DNA from: VRUE01 sp963702705
GTDB lineage: Bacteria > Actinomycetota > Thermoleophilia > Solirubrobacterales > 70-9
DNA length: 64,000 nucleotides
Assembly: GCA_963702705.1 (NCBI GenBank)
Contig: CAVPDR010000002.1
Location: forward strand, 62,001 to 126,000
Reading direction: 5' to 3'
The notes below the pieces were generated by a model that did no database searches, was not told the DNA's origin, and saw only the letters and a list, made by a program, of their open reading frames with translations. Shown in pieces: positions 1-8,679 of the stretch. How positions within the stretch are numbered: the first letter of the stretch is position 1; every line of letters begins with the position of its first letter. The translations under genes were made by a program, and so were the position numbers.

Positions 1-711
1 TTCCGCGTTGAGCTCGGCCAGCTGGTTGGTCCAGATCAGGATGCCCATCGCGATCAGGATCAGGCCGCCGGTGGCGACTATCGCCTGGTAGTGGCGCTTG
101 ACGACCGTGAAGGCCGTGGTCATGCGGGAGAAGGCGACCGCGGTGAGGAGGAAGGGGATCGCCAGGCCGGCTGAGTAGACGGTGAGGAGGAAGGCGCCGT
201 GGGCCGCCGAGCCCGAGAGCGAGGCCGCGGTGAGGATCGCGCCGAGGGTGGGGCCGATGCAGGGGGTCCAGGCGATCGCGAAGGCCGCGCCGGCGATGAC
301 CGGGCCGCCGCGGCCGGCGCGCTCGAGCAAGGCGTCGACGTGCCACTCGCGGTTGAGGCGGGTGACGAAGAGCGAGGCGACAAAGAGGATGCCCATGGCG
401 ACGATCAGTGCCGCCGCGACCTTGGTCAGCAGCTCTTCGTGGTGGCTGAAGGCCGAGCCGAGGGCGGTTGCTGTCAGCCCCTCGGCGATGAAGATCATCG
501 AGAAGCTGGCGACAAAGAGCAGACTGGGACCGAGGATGCGTCGCCAGCCCGCCGTCTCCAGGTCCGCCGCCGAGACGCCGCTGACCGCGGAGAGGTAGCC
601 GGGCACCAGCGGCAGCACGCAGGGAGAGAGAAAGGACACGACCCCGGCCGCCAGGGCGGCGAAGACACCCACTCCGGCGGCTGGATCGGTGCTCAGGGCG
701 GCGACGATCAC
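1..711 (-). CDS. ccdA: CcdA/DsbD-type transmembrane thiol-disulfide transporter (3' end cut by window)
   Basis: Integral membrane protein that passes reducing equivalents across the membrane for cytochrome c maturation or extracytoplasmic thiol reduction. Translating the reverse strand from a GTG at 711 gives 237 codons with no stop before the window edge, so the C-terminus is missing. The two family cysteines are visible: one in LSPCVLPLVPGY (about residue 31) and one in AWTPCIGPTLG (about residue 151), each at the start of a hydrophobic half. An in-frame TAG lies two codons upstream of the GTG, which limits start choice. It is divergent from the exporter gene at 800. The VKOR/DsbA pair at 10-11 kb acts in the opposite, oxidising direction. 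Confidence 0.85.
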   Translation of the reverse strand, partial: MIVAALSTDPAAGVGVFAALAAGVVSFLSPCVLPLVPGYLSAVSGVSAADLETAGWRRILGPSLLFVASFSMIFIAEGLTATALGSAFSHHEELLTKVAAALIVAMGILFVASLFVTRLNREWHVDALLERAGRGGPVIAGAAFAIAWTPCIGPTLGAILTAASLSGSAAHGAFLLTVYSAGLAIPFLLTAVAFSRMTTAFTVVKRHYQAIVATGGLILIAMGILIWTNQLAELNAE

Positions 712-799
712 GGCCTATCAGAGTACCCGGGGCGACAATCCGCCCGACCCGCGGTCTCGTGCCTGTGATCGCTCCGGCGCGCCAGAGAGACTTCGGGCC

Positions 800-1885
800 A
801 TGGAACTGTTCAACGCCGGCGGCGCTGCGCCGCGGCTGCAGGCGTCGCCGCTCTTTGCGATCGGGCCGAGCGAGCCCGGCCCGGCGCTGTGCCGGGGCGC
901 CCTGGTCGCGGTGCCGGTGGGCCTGGCGCTGCTGCTCGAGCTCGGCCTCGACAGCCCGACCAAAGGCGCGATCGGCACCGGCGCCCTGCTGGCCGGCTTT
1001 CCGGGCCTGGACGCGCCCGCGCGGACCAGGGCGGCCTGGCAAGCGGCGACGGCTTTGCCGATCGGAATCGCCGCTGCGCTCGGCGTCCTCACCGGCTCCA
1101 ACGTCTTTCTCGCCGTCTTGACAATGGCGCTGGTCGGCGCCGCCGCCGGCTACTGCTTCGCCGTCTCGCTGCGCCTCTCGATCGCCGGCCTCTCGGTGGC
1201 GCTCTCGCTGCTCATCACCCAGGGCCTGCCGCTCGACCTCGCCGACACGCTTCCGGCGCTTCTCTTCGCCATCGCAGGCGGACTGCTCCAGGCACTCTGG
1301 TCACTCTGCGTGTGGGCCTTGGGCGACCGCACCGAGGAGGGGGGCGAGAACGGCTGGAGCACGCCGGCCGCGGTGGCCGCCCTGCGCTCGAACTTTAATC
1401 TGCGCTCGGTCAGCTTCCGCCACGCGCTGCGCTTCGGCGCCGCGCTCGGCGCTGGCGTTGCCGCCTACTGGATGCTGGGGATGAGCGAGCACGGCTTCTG
1501 GATCCCGCTGACGATCCTCTTCGTCCTGCGCCCCGAGCAGGACGAGACCTTCCGCCGCCTGATCCTGCGCGCGGCCGGCACGCTGGTCGGCCTGTTGATC
1601 GCCACCGCCCTGGCCGAGTGGCTGCGCGGCGACGGGGTCGCGATCGGGCTGGCGCTGACGATCGCCACCGGCTTCGCCTACGGCCTGCTGACCGTCCAGT
1701 ACGCGCTCTTCACCGCCGCGATCACGACCTACGCGGTCCTGCTCGCCGACTCGATCGGCGAGGCCGCACTGCACGCCGCGGGCCAGCGCGCTCTCGCCAC
1801 GGCGATCGGGATCGCGATCGCCGGCGCCGCCTTCCTCATCTGGGCCAACCCGGCGCGCGAGCGCGGACCGGCCCCGGCCTCATAA
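800..1885 (+). CDS. FUSC-family (aromatic acid exporter-like) membrane protein
   Basis: A protein of 361 residues, almost entirely hydrophobic, with two blocks of membrane helices separated by a hydrophilic stretch (about residues 175-210). The second block has the FUSC-like pattern FWIPLT followed by RPEQDETFRR and a helix pair. Family members export aromatic acids or fusaric acid-like compounds; the substrate here is unknown. The ATG at 800 is preceded by GAGAGA about 10 nt upstream, better than start codons further up that would overlap the ccdA promoter region. Its last codons overlap the convergent secreted-protein gene by 6 nt, so the two stops are interleaved. Confidence 0.7.
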   Translation: MELFNAGGAAPRLQASPLFAIGPSEPGPALCRGALVAVPVGLALLLELGLDSPTKGAIGTGALLAGFPGLDAPARTRAAWQAATALPIGIAAALGVLTGSNVFLAVLTMALVGAAAGYCFAVSLRLSIAGLSVALSLLITQGLPLDLADTLPALLFAIAGGLLQALWSLCVWALGDRTEEGGENGWSTPAAVAALRSNFNLRSVSFRHALRFGAALGAGVAAYWMLGMSEHGFWIPLTILFVLRPEQDETFRRLILRAAGTLVGLLIATALAEWLRGDGVAIGLALTIATGFAYGLLTVQYALFTAAITTYAVLLADSIGEAALHAAGQRALATAIGIAIAGAAFLIWANPARERGPAPAS

Positions 1886-2506
1886 GACGGCGATCGATTC
1901 GCCGCTGTGCGCGCCGGTTGCCTGCAGGGCGAAGGTGCCCTGTAACTGCACCGTTGTTTTGAACCCCGAGAGTTTCGTCCCCGTCGCGGCGAAGCTCGAC
2001 GAGTTGAAGATGACGGACTGCGTTAAGTTGTCGATCAGGCCGCCCGCGGAGCCCGTGATTTCGATCGGGATTTCAGCCAGCACGCATTCTTCGCCAGCGT
2101 AGAGGAGGTCGATTTTCACTCCTTTGATCACCAGGTAGTTGCTGGTGCTGATTTTGACCGGGTCTGCGACCCAGGGCAGGCTTAAGGCCTGGATCGAAGC
2201 AACCGTGCAGGACAGGCTGTCCGTGTGGCAATTGGTGAAGGACAGGCCAGTGACCGACCCTCGGCCCCCACCGCCCGCGGGCTGGTTCCAAACCGTGAGG
2301 TCGTAGTCCATTTCGCAGGTTGTGGTGAGGCCCGGGATTGTGAGGGTGACTTTGGTCGAGCTGGCTAAGACCGTTTCTTCTCCTTCCAACCTGACGCCGT
2401 TGAACTCCCAGAACGGTTCGGCGGCGGCATCGGCGGGTGCTGAGGCCAATGCGAGCAGCGCCGCGACCGCGAGCCACAGAGGGAGATGTGTCCGCTTCAG
2501 CCTCAT
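1880..2506 (-). CDS. Secreted Cys-rich single-module protein, paralogue A
   Basis: About 208 residues. A signal peptide (MRLKRTHLPLWLAV then an Ala/Leu-rich core ending near ADAAAEP) is followed by one compact module. Module landmarks shared with the genes at 2503, 3129 and 5092: F-G-V/x-L-x-G-x-E near the N-terminus, IPGLTTTC, a C-x6-C pair followed by LPW, SNYLV, YAGEECVLAE, and TGSAGGL. Four cysteines are conserved, which suggests two disulfides. No function is known to me. The ATG overlaps the stop of the gene at 2503 by 4 nt (ATGA), so translation is probably coupled. It is the last gene of a three-gene array and converges on the FUSC gene with a 6-nt overlap. Confidence 0.8.
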   Translation of the reverse strand: MRLKRTHLPLWLAVAALLALASAPADAAAEPFWEFNGVRLEGEETVLASSTKVTLTIPGLTTTCEMDYDLTVWNQPAGGGGRGSVTGLSFTNCHTDSLSCTVASIQALSLPWVADPVKISTSNYLVIKGVKIDLLYAGEECVLAEIPIEITGSAGGLIDNLTQSVIFNSSSFAATGTKLSGFKTTVQLQGTFALQATGAHSGESIAVL

Positions 2507-3132
2507 CCGACTTCGAGTGCCTGGCCTTTGAAGCCACCGATCGCTTCCGTCGTGAAGACGGCCTGCCACTGGATCGCACTGCCCAGCGCTTTCAGCTGGG
2601 TTTTGTTCGCTTTGAAGCTCGCTGAGTCGAGGGTGAACGTTTCAGAGGTGTTGTCGTAGAGACCCGCGGCCGTGCCGGTCACCGTGACCAGCACTTCGCC
2701 GAGCACGCATTCTTCCCCGGCGTAGCGGATGGCGATTTTGATGCCTTCGAAGACGATGTAGTTACTGCCGCTGACGGTGCTCAGATGTGCCGGCCAGGGC
2801 AGTTTTTCGGCGCCGATCGTTTCGACCGTGCACTGCGGGGCGGCGGTGAAGCACGTTTTGAAGGCGAGCGATTTGAGTTCGGCTTTGCCGGTCCCGGCGC
2901 TGTTGGAAATCGTCATTTCATATTCCATCTTTTTGCAGGTCGTGGTCAGGCCGGGGATCGTCAGGCTGCTCAGGACCGCCTCTCCGACGACGGCTTCCGA
3001 GCCGGTCAGTTCTTTGCCTTCGAACTTCCAGGCTGGGCTGGCGCCGGCGCCGGCCGGGGCCGAGGCGCTGAGCAGTAGGACGGCGCCCGCCACGAGCAGG
3101 GAGACCCTTGTGCCTCTCCAGCGCGTGGTCAT
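2503..3132 (-). CDS. Secreted Cys-rich single-module protein, paralogue B
   Basis: About 209 residues with a signal peptide (MTTRWRGTRVSLLVAG onward, cleavage near AGAGASPAW). The mature part repeats the landmarks of paralogue A: IPGLTTTC, a Cys pair with CTVE, LPWPAHL, SNYIVFEG, YAGEECVLGE and TGTAAGL. The start at 3132 is chosen because it gives the signal peptide and makes a 4-nt ATGA overlap with the stop of the upstream gene. The longer open frame upstream is the shadow of paralogue C. Middle gene of the array. No catalytic motif is visible; an all-beta extracellular domain is plausible from the alternating pattern but is inference. Confidence 0.8.
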   Translation of the reverse strand: MTTRWRGTRVSLLVAGAVLLLSASAPAGAGASPAWKFEGKELTGSEAVVGEAVLSSLTIPGLTTTCKKMEYEMTISNSAGTGKAELKSLAFKTCFTAAPQCTVETIGAEKLPWPAHLSTVSGSNYIVFEGIKIAIRYAGEECVLGEVLVTVTGTAAGLYDNTSETFTLDSASFKANKTQLKALGSAIQWQAVFTTEAIGGFKGQALEVG

Positions 3133-3743
3133 AGTTCCAGGCCGAGGCCGGCGTTCGCCCCGGTCGCTTCGGCCGGGAAGACGCCGTTCCATTCGACCGC
3201 CGTTCCGAATGCGGAGAGTTTGGTTTTCGTGGTGGCGAAGGTCGCCGAGCTGAAGCTGAAACTGTGCGTAAGGTTGTTGAAGAGGCCGCCGGCTGAGCCC
3301 TGGAAGGTGACCGTGGTTTCGGCGATAGGGCAAAACGGCCCTTCGTAGAGGAGGGAGAGTCGCACTCCTTCGAAGATGACGTAATTATTTGTTTTCACCG
3401 TCGCGCCGTGCAACGGCCAGGGCAGGTTCTCGGCACCTGCGGATTCGACCGTGCAGGCCCCGTTCGTGGTGCAGTTGGCGAGCGGGAAGGCTTCCACTTC
3501 TCCATGCGCCGTCCCGGCTGTGTTCCAGATCGTCATTTCAAAGGGGAAGTCGCACGTCGTCGTCAAGCCAGGCACGATCAGCGTTCCTTCCGTCGCCTCG
3601 GCACGCGCGGTTTCGGTTCCGCCCAGTGCCGAGCCGCCGATCTTCCAGGCCGGGCTAGCGCTAGCGCTCGCGGCGAGCGTCGCGGCGAACACGCACGCTG
3701 TTGCCGCGCCGCACAGCAGGAAGGTGCCCGATCGTCGCCTCAT
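3129..3743 (-). CDS. Secreted Cys-rich single-module protein, paralogue C
   Basis: 204 residues and the first gene of the three-gene array. Signal peptide MRRRSGTFLLCGAATAC onward, with cleavage near ASASASPAW. It keeps PGLTTTC, ANC/GAC with CTVE, LPWPLHG, NNYVIFEGV and GSAGGLFNN; the GEEC motif is changed to GPFC, keeping the cysteine. The stop overlaps the ATG of paralogue B (ATGA), so A, B and C form one probably coupled translation unit. The 65 nt upstream (3744-3808) is comparatively AT-rich and presumably holds the promoter, but I see no convincing -35/-10 pair. Confidence 0.8.
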   Translation of the reverse strand: MRRRSGTFLLCGAATACVFAATLAASASASPAWKIGGSALGGTETARAEATEGTLIVPGLTTTCDFPFEMTIWNTAGTAHGEVEAFPLANCTTNGACTVESAGAENLPWPLHGATVKTNNYVIFEGVRLSLLYEGPFCPIAETTVTFQGSAGGLFNNLTHSFSFSSATFATTKTKLSAFGTAVEWNGVFPAEATGANAGLGLEL

Positions 3744-3808
3744 CGCGTCCGTTTCGTCTCATTGCGCCGGAAGATTGCGCAAGTCTAGTTGAGTAATAGG
3801 AATAATGA

Positions 3809-4807
3809 CTAGAGCCAGCCGATCCGCTTGAAGCGGCGGTACAGCGCGAGGCAGATTGCGACGATCAGAGCAATCACGGTGAAGTAGCCGTAGCGCCAGT
3901 GCAGCTCCGGCATGTGGTCGAAGTTCATCCCGTAGATACCGGCGATCATCGTCGGCACGGCGGCGATCGCGACCCAGGCGGAGATCTTGCGCATGTCTTC
4001 GTTCTGGCGCACCGAGACCTGGGTCAGGTTCGCCTGCAGGGCGCTGCTGAGCAGCTCGCGAAAGCCGGCGACGCGGCCGGTCACCCGCTGCAGGTGGTCG
4101 TGGACGTCGCGGAAGTAGTCGTGGAGCTCGCCCGGGATCGCCTCGAAGCGGCCTTCGTCGATCTCATCGACCGCTTCCAGCAGCGGCGCCACCGCCCGGT
4201 AGAGGTCCAGCACCTCGCGCTCGAGCTTGTAGATCTGCTCCGCCGGGTTGGTCCGTTCGTCGGAGAAGACCTCGCGCTCGACCGCCTGGATCTCGCCGTC
4301 GATCGTCTGCGCGACGTCGCCGTAGCCGTCGACCACGTGGTCGAGGATCGCGTAGAGGACGACGCCGGTGCCGTGAGCGAGCAGGTCGGGGCGTCGCTCG
4401 ACCCGCTCGCGGACCGAGCTCAGCTCGCCCTCGCCATGGCGGACGGTGACGATGAAGTCGGTGTTGACGAAGAGCAGCAGCTCGCCGACCTCGATCGTGT
4501 GCGCGTGGTCGGGGCCGGGTTCGGGGTGGGTGACGGTCTTGACGACGACGAAGAGCGTTTCGCCGAAGAGCTCGACCTTCGGCCGCTGGTGGGCCTTGAC
4601 CGCGTCCTCGACCGCGAGCTCATGCAGATCGAACTCACGCGCGACCGCCTCGAACTCCTCGGCGGACGGTTCCGCGATGCCGAGCCAGACAAAGCCGCCG
4701 TCGGCCCGGCATGCCTTGCCCGCCTGCTCCAGGCTGAGCCCGCCCGCACGGCGCTTGCCGTGCTCATAGACGGCGCAGTCGACGATCATTCCGCGCAGTA
4801 TCGCCAT
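3809..4807 (-). CDS. corA: CorA-type magnesium/divalent cation channel
   Basis: 332 residues. A long cytoplasmic N-terminal domain rich in Glu/Asp helices is followed by two C-terminal membrane helices. The signature GMN motif is present as YGMNFDHMPEL at the end of the first membrane helix, and the protein ends in a basic tail (YRRFKRIGWL), as in CorA channels. Family members are pentameric Mg2+/Co2+/Ni2+ channels gated by cytoplasmic Mg2+. The start could also be the Met seven codons in. It stands alone between secreted-protein genes with no sign of operon partners. Confidence 0.9.
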   Translation of the reverse strand: MAILRGMIVDCAVYEHGKRRAGGLSLEQAGKACRADGGFVWLGIAEPSAEEFEAVAREFDLHELAVEDAVKAHQRPKVELFGETLFVVVKTVTHPEPGPDHAHTIEVGELLLFVNTDFIVTVRHGEGELSSVRERVERRPDLLAHGTGVVLYAILDHVVDGYGDVAQTIDGEIQAVEREVFSDERTNPAEQIYKLEREVLDLYRAVAPLLEAVDEIDEGRFEAIPGELHDYFRDVHDHLQRVTGRVAGFRELLSSALQANLTQVSVRQNEDMRKISAWVAIAAVPTMIAGIYGMNFDHMPELHWRYGYFTVIALIVAICLALYRRFKRIGWL

Positions 4808-4849
4808 CGGGTCGGTCCGATCCGGCGGTCTTGCCGGCTGGGGCAGCCG

Positions 4850-5031
4850 CTAACCGAGTTCGAGCACTTCGCCGCTGTGTGCGCCCAACGCTTCGGTCAG
4901 AAGGTGGCAGTCCATTGCGCGAGGCCCCTCAGCGCTTTCATGTGCGCGCCCTCGGCTTTGGAACCGGTCGCACAACACGCCCAGCTAGCACCGAACAGGA
5001 GAACGAACAGAAGGCGGAGATGAATGCGCCG
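4850..5031 (-). pseudogene. Decayed remnant of the single-module secreted-protein family
   Basis: On the reverse strand, about 5031 to 4975 reads as a signal-peptide-like stretch (RRIHLRLLFVLLFG then AxWACCA) with no in-frame start codon; GAT stands where paralogues have ATG. It runs directly into a C-terminal piece (KALRGLAQWTATF) that hits a stop. One frame over, translation continues as LTEALGAHSGEVLELG and stops at 4850-4852, closely resembling the paralogue A ending (ATGAHSGES). The central module with all cysteine motifs is missing. It therefore looks like a paralogue that lost its start, its middle and its frame. It lies just downstream of paralogue D, in the same orientation. Confidence 0.65.
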
Positions 5032-5091
5032 ATCGCCGGGCGGGCCATCGGCGCACTATCTCCGTCAATCCAGGAACCTGTTGATTTTGCG

Positions 5092-5721
5092 CTAGAACAC
5101 TTCCACTGACTGCCCGATGCGCGATCCCGTTGCGATCATCGTGAAGGCGCCTGTCCATTCGACTTTCGAGCCAAGCGCTTTCAGTTCTGTTTTCGTCGTG
5201 CTGAACGTGGTCGCGTTGAAGGTCACACTTTCGGTTTCGTTGGCGACGAGGCCGCCGGCGGAGCCCGTGAACGTCACCAGGGTTTCGCCCAGCACGCATT
5301 CTTCGCCCGAGTATTCGATCGCGAGTTTCACCCCTTCCAAGATCAGGTAATTGCCGCCGGCAATCGTCGTCAGGTGCGCGTTCCAGGGCAGTTTCTGGGC
5401 TTCGATGGTTGCCACCCCGCACTGCGGCGAGTTAGTGAAGCAGTTGCTGAGCGGCATTCCGGTGACGCGGTCTTTGCTCGTCCCGCCGGAGTTCGAGAGC
5501 ATCATCAGGAAGGTGAACGGTTTGCACGTCGTGGTCAAGCCGGGAAAGGCCAGGCTGCTTTTGCCGGCATGATTCAGCGTCGTTTCTTCGCCTTCCAGGG
5601 CGACGCCGTTGAAGTGCCAGGTGGGGCCAGCCTGGGCCCCGGCGGCGAATGCGGCGGCCAAGAGCATGCACGCGACCGCGCATAGACCCAGGATCGTCAA
5701 CCGCTTGCGGTTGTTGGTCAT
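5092..5721 (-). CDS. Secreted Cys-rich single-module protein, paralogue D
   Basis: About 209 residues. The start at 5721 follows a good ribosome binding site (AGGAGAAG about 6 nt upstream). A classical signal peptide (MTNNRKRLTILGLCAVAC onward, cleavage near AGAQAGPTW) precedes the module: FNGVALEGEET, PGLTTTC, SNCFT...QCGV, LPWNAHL, GNYLILEGVKLAIEYSGEECVLGE, TGSAGGL. It is the best-preserved copy of the family and probably monocistronic. The 184-nt gap to the divergent thiolase-like gene (5722-5905) carries the promoters of both genes. Confidence 0.82.
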   Translation of the reverse strand: MTNNRKRLTILGLCAVACMLLAAAFAAGAQAGPTWHFNGVALEGEETTLNHAGKSSLAFPGLTTTCKPFTFLMMLSNSGGTSKDRVTGMPLSNCFTNSPQCGVATIEAQKLPWNAHLTTIAGGNYLILEGVKLAIEYSGEECVLGETLVTFTGSAGGLVANETESVTFNATTFSTTKTELKALGSKVEWTGAFTMIATGSRIGQSVEVF

Positions 5722-5905
5722 CTCACTTCTCCTTGTCTCGATGGTTGGGCGGGCCGGCATGGCGGGCCCGCGCGCGATCAGCCTCGCGTCCGCCGCCCCT
5801 GCGGTCAAGTCGCCGGAACGCGGCGGCTCCCTGCGTAAAGCCGCTAGATTTCCTGGCTGACCAGCCAAACCGCGGCGCGCGGCCGCGGCGACACAGGAGC
5901 AGACT

Positions 5906-7099
5906 TTGAGCAACCGCACGTTCGTGATCGGGGTCGGCATGACCAAGTTCGAGAAGCCCGGCAGCAAGGAGGGCGACTACCCCGACTGGGCCAAAGAGGC
6001 GGGGGAGAAGGCGCTCGCCGACGCCGGCATCCTCTACACCGACGTCGAGCAGGCCTTCGCCGGCTACTGCTACGGCGACTCGACCTACGGCCAGCGGGCG
6101 CTCTACCAGCTCGGCCTCACCGGGATTCCGGTCGTCAACGTCAACAACAACTGCTCGACCGGCTCCTCAGCGCTCTTCCTCGCCCGCCAGGCGGTCAAGG
6201 GCGGCCTGGTCGACTGCGCGCTGGCGCTCGGCTTCGAGAAGATGGAGCCGGGCTCGCTCGGCGTCAAGTACACCGACCGCACCAATGCGCTCGACAAGCA
6301 CGCGATGCGGATGTTCGAGATCCGCGACCCCGAGCAGTCGCCGCCGGCGCCGCAGATGTTCGGCAACGCCGGTCGCGACCACATGCAGAAGTACGGCTCC
6401 AACCCCGACCACTACGCCTGGATCGGCTGGAAGAACCACAAGCACTCGGTCAACAACCCCTACGCCCAGTTCCAGGACGAGTACAGCCTCGAGGACATCA
6501 AGGGCGCGCGGATGATTCACGACCCGTTGACCAAGCTGCAGTGCTCGCCCACCTCCGACGGCTCGGCCTGCGCGATCGTTGCTTCCGAGCGCTACGTCGA
6601 AGAGCACGGCCTCGGCGACCGGGCGATCGAGATCGCCGGCCAGTCGATGGTCACCGACCTCAGCTCGACCTTCGCCGAGGACACCGACTGCATGAAGATC
6701 GTCGGCTCCGACATGTCGAAGCAGGCGGCCGAGGAGGCCTACGCCGAGGCCGGCGTCGTCGCCGCTGAAGTCGACGTCTGCGAGCTGCACGATTGCTTCA
6801 GCGCCAACGAGCTGATCACTTACGAAGCGCTCGGTTTCGCGGCTGAGGGAGAGGCGCACAAGCTGGTCGAGGAAGAGGCGACCACCTACGGCGGCAAGGT
6901 CGTCGTCAACCCATCCGGCGGGCTGATCTCGAAGGGCCACCCACTCGGCGCGACGGGACTGGCGCAGTGCTCGGAACTGACCTGGCAGTTGCGCGGCGAC
7001 GCCGACAAGCGCCAGGTGGAGGGCGCCAAGCTGGCGCTGCAGCACAACATCGGCCTCGGCGGCGCCGCCGTGGTCACCGTCTACAAGCCGGCGGCCTAA
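5906..7099 (+). CDS. Thiolase-superfamily protein (SCP-x/lipid-transfer type acyl-CoA thiolase)
   Basis: 397 residues starting at TTG, with AGGAG 7 nt upstream. Thiolase-fold landmarks: nucleophile Cys83 in NNNCSTGSS, the HDCFSANE histidine region, and the C-terminal GHPLGATG loop. Members of the SCP-2 thiolase branch act on branched-chain or sterol side-chain acyl-CoAs, or serve as lipid-transfer proteins; which applies cannot be told from sequence. The canonical C-terminal CxG cysteine is replaced by an LGGAAVV-type end, typical of this non-classical branch. The SDR gene follows 23 nt downstream, suggesting a two- or three-gene lipid operon. Confidence 0.8.
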   Translation: MSNRTFVIGVGMTKFEKPGSKEGDYPDWAKEAGEKALADAGILYTDVEQAFAGYCYGDSTYGQRALYQLGLTGIPVVNVNNNCSTGSSALFLARQAVKGGLVDCALALGFEKMEPGSLGVKYTDRTNALDKHAMRMFEIRDPEQSPPAPQMFGNAGRDHMQKYGSNPDHYAWIGWKNHKHSVNNPYAQFQDEYSLEDIKGARMIHDPLTKLQCSPTSDGSACAIVASERYVEEHGLGDRAIEIAGQSMVTDLSSTFAEDTDCMKIVGSDMSKQAAEEAYAEAGVVAAEVDVCELHDCFSANELITYEALGFAAEGEAHKLVEEEATTYGGKVVVNPSGGLISKGHPLGATGLAQCSELTWQLRGDADKRQVEGAKLALQHNIGLGGAAVVTVYKPAA

Positions 7100-7122
7100 G
7101 GCCGCCGGAGGAGGAGGTACCG

Positions 7123-8010
7123 ATGGCGAAGCAGCGGCAGAACCTCAGCGGCAAGGTCGTGGCGATCACGGGCGGCGCCCGTGGGATCGGCAAGGCAACC
7201 GCGACGGCACTGGTGCGCAAGGGCTGCCGCGTCGCCATTGGCGACCTCGACCTGAAGCTGGCCGAGGAGACGGCGGCGAGCCTCGGTGGCGGCACCATCG
7301 CGCTGCCGCTCGACGTCACCGATCGCGGCTCCTTCGCTGCCTTCCTCGACGCCGCTGAGCGCGAGCTCGGTCCGCTCGACGTCGTCGTCAACAACGCCGG
7401 GATCATGCCGGTGACGCCGTTCGCCGAGGAGTCCGACGAGTCGCTGAAGCGTCAGCTCGACATCAACGTCTACGGCGTGATCGTCGGCATGCAGCTGGCG
7501 ATCGCGCGCTTCGCACCGCGCGGCCGCGGCCACATCGTCAACCTCGCCTCGCAGGCGGGCAAGGGCGGCTTCCCGGGTATCGCCACCTACTCGGGCACCA
7601 AGCACGCCGTGGTCGGGATCAGCGAGGCGGTGCGGGCCGAGCTGCGCGGCAGCGGGGTCGAGATCGCCTGCGTGATGCCGACCGTGGTCAACACCGAGCT
7701 CACCGCCGGAGTGGGGCAGAGGCTGATCCGCCCGGTCGAGGCGGAGGACGTCGCCAATGAGATCGTCGACGCGCTCGAAGTTCCCCGCTTCGACGTCTGG
7801 GTGCCGCGAGCGAACGGCGCCCTCTTCAAGGTCATCGCCAACCTGCCTCGCGGCTGGCGCGAGGGCCTCGGCCGCCTGATGAAGGTCGACAAGCTGATGA
7901 CCGAAGTCGACCACGGCGCCCGCCGTCACTACGAGGAGCGGGTGGCGGCCAGGGAGCCCGGCACCGATTCTGAGCCGGAGATCGCATCGGCTCAGCGCGA
8001 CGCCGCCTGA
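7123..8010 (+). CDS. Short-chain dehydrogenase/reductase
   Basis: 295 residues. The start at 7123 follows a strong GGAGGAGGAGG ribosome site. Classical SDR motifs: TGGARGIG (cofactor loop), NNAG, a catalytic Ser region NLASQAG, and YSGTK for the catalytic Tyr/Lys. The acidic residue at the end of the second strand (GDLDLK) points to NAD(H) rather than NADP(H). Downstream of the thiolase-like gene it could oxidise a hydroxyacyl or steroid-like substrate. The C-terminal region (ANGALFKVIANLPRGW) resembles a lipid-active subset of SDRs, but the substrate is not identifiable. Confidence 0.85.
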   Translation: MAKQRQNLSGKVVAITGGARGIGKATATALVRKGCRVAIGDLDLKLAEETAASLGGGTIALPLDVTDRGSFAAFLDAAERELGPLDVVVNNAGIMPVTPFAEESDESLKRQLDINVYGVIVGMQLAIARFAPRGRGHIVNLASQAGKGGFPGIATYSGTKHAVVGISEAVRAELRGSGVEIACVMPTVVNTELTAGVGQRLIRPVEAEDVANEIVDALEVPRFDVWVPRANGALFKVIANLPRGWREGLGRLMKVDKLMTEVDHGARRHYEERVAAREPGTDSEPEIASAQRDAA

Positions 8011-8043
8011 ACCAGGGCCACGACTCCGCCGTATGCCTGTCAA

Positions 8044-8679
8044 ATGGGAGCGCTCTACGACGCCACCTGGGGTCGGGCCTTCGCGGCCCTCTACGACCGC
8101 GGCCTAAAGGCGACCGAGGAGGCCGGGCTGCGTGAGATGCGACGCGAGCTGCTGTCCCAGGCCAGCGGCAGGACGGTCGACCTGGGCGCTGGCACCGGCG
8201 TCAACCTGGACCTCTTTCCCGAGGCGGTCAGCGAGCTGGTCATGGTCGAGCCCGACCCTCACATGATCAAGCAACTTCGAGGAAAAGCCGCGGGCAGGGG
8301 AGGGGTCGAGATTCTCGAGGCCTCGGCGCAGGAGCTTCCCTTCGCTGACAACAGCTTCGACACGGCCGTCTTCACCCTCGTCCTCTGCACGGTGCCCGAC
8401 CCGCGAGCCGCTCTGGCCGAGGCCGCCCGGGTGCTGAAGCCCGGCGGCAGGCTGCTCTTTATCGAGCACGTGCGCGCCGGCGAGGCCGGTCTGGCCAGGT
8501 GGCAGGATCGCCTCGAGAAGCCCTGGCGCTTCCTCGCCGACGGTTGTCACTGCAACCGCGACACCGTGGCGATGATCGAGGGCTCGCCGCTGCGCCTCGA
8601 GCGGGTCGAGCAAGGACAGCTGCCCAAGACGCCTCCGATCGTGCGGCCGTTGGTCTTCGGCAGCGCGGCTGCCGCCTAG
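8044..8679 (+). CDS. Class I SAM-dependent methyltransferase (UbiE/METTL7-like)
   Basis: 211 residues with a full Rossmann methyltransferase core: DLGAGTGVNL (motif I), the acidic residue in MVEPDP, a motif IV-like region NSFDTAVFTLVLC, and LKPGGRLLFIEH (post-motif). The C-terminal DGCHCNRDT segment is typical of the METTL7/UbiE-like group acting on small lipophilic acceptors. It lies 33 nt after the SDR on the same strand, so it may be the third gene of that cluster. Its stop overlaps the convergent membrane-protein gene by 4 nt. Confidence 0.8.
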   Translation: MGALYDATWGRAFAALYDRGLKATEEAGLREMRRELLSQASGRTVDLGAGTGVNLDLFPEAVSELVMVEPDPHMIKQLRGKAAGRGGVEILEASAQELPFADNSFDTAVFTLVLCTVPDPRAALAEAARVLKPGGRLLFIEHVRAGEAGLARWQDRLEKPWRFLADGCHCNRDTVAMIEGSPLRLERVEQGQLPKTPPIVRPLVFGSAAAA

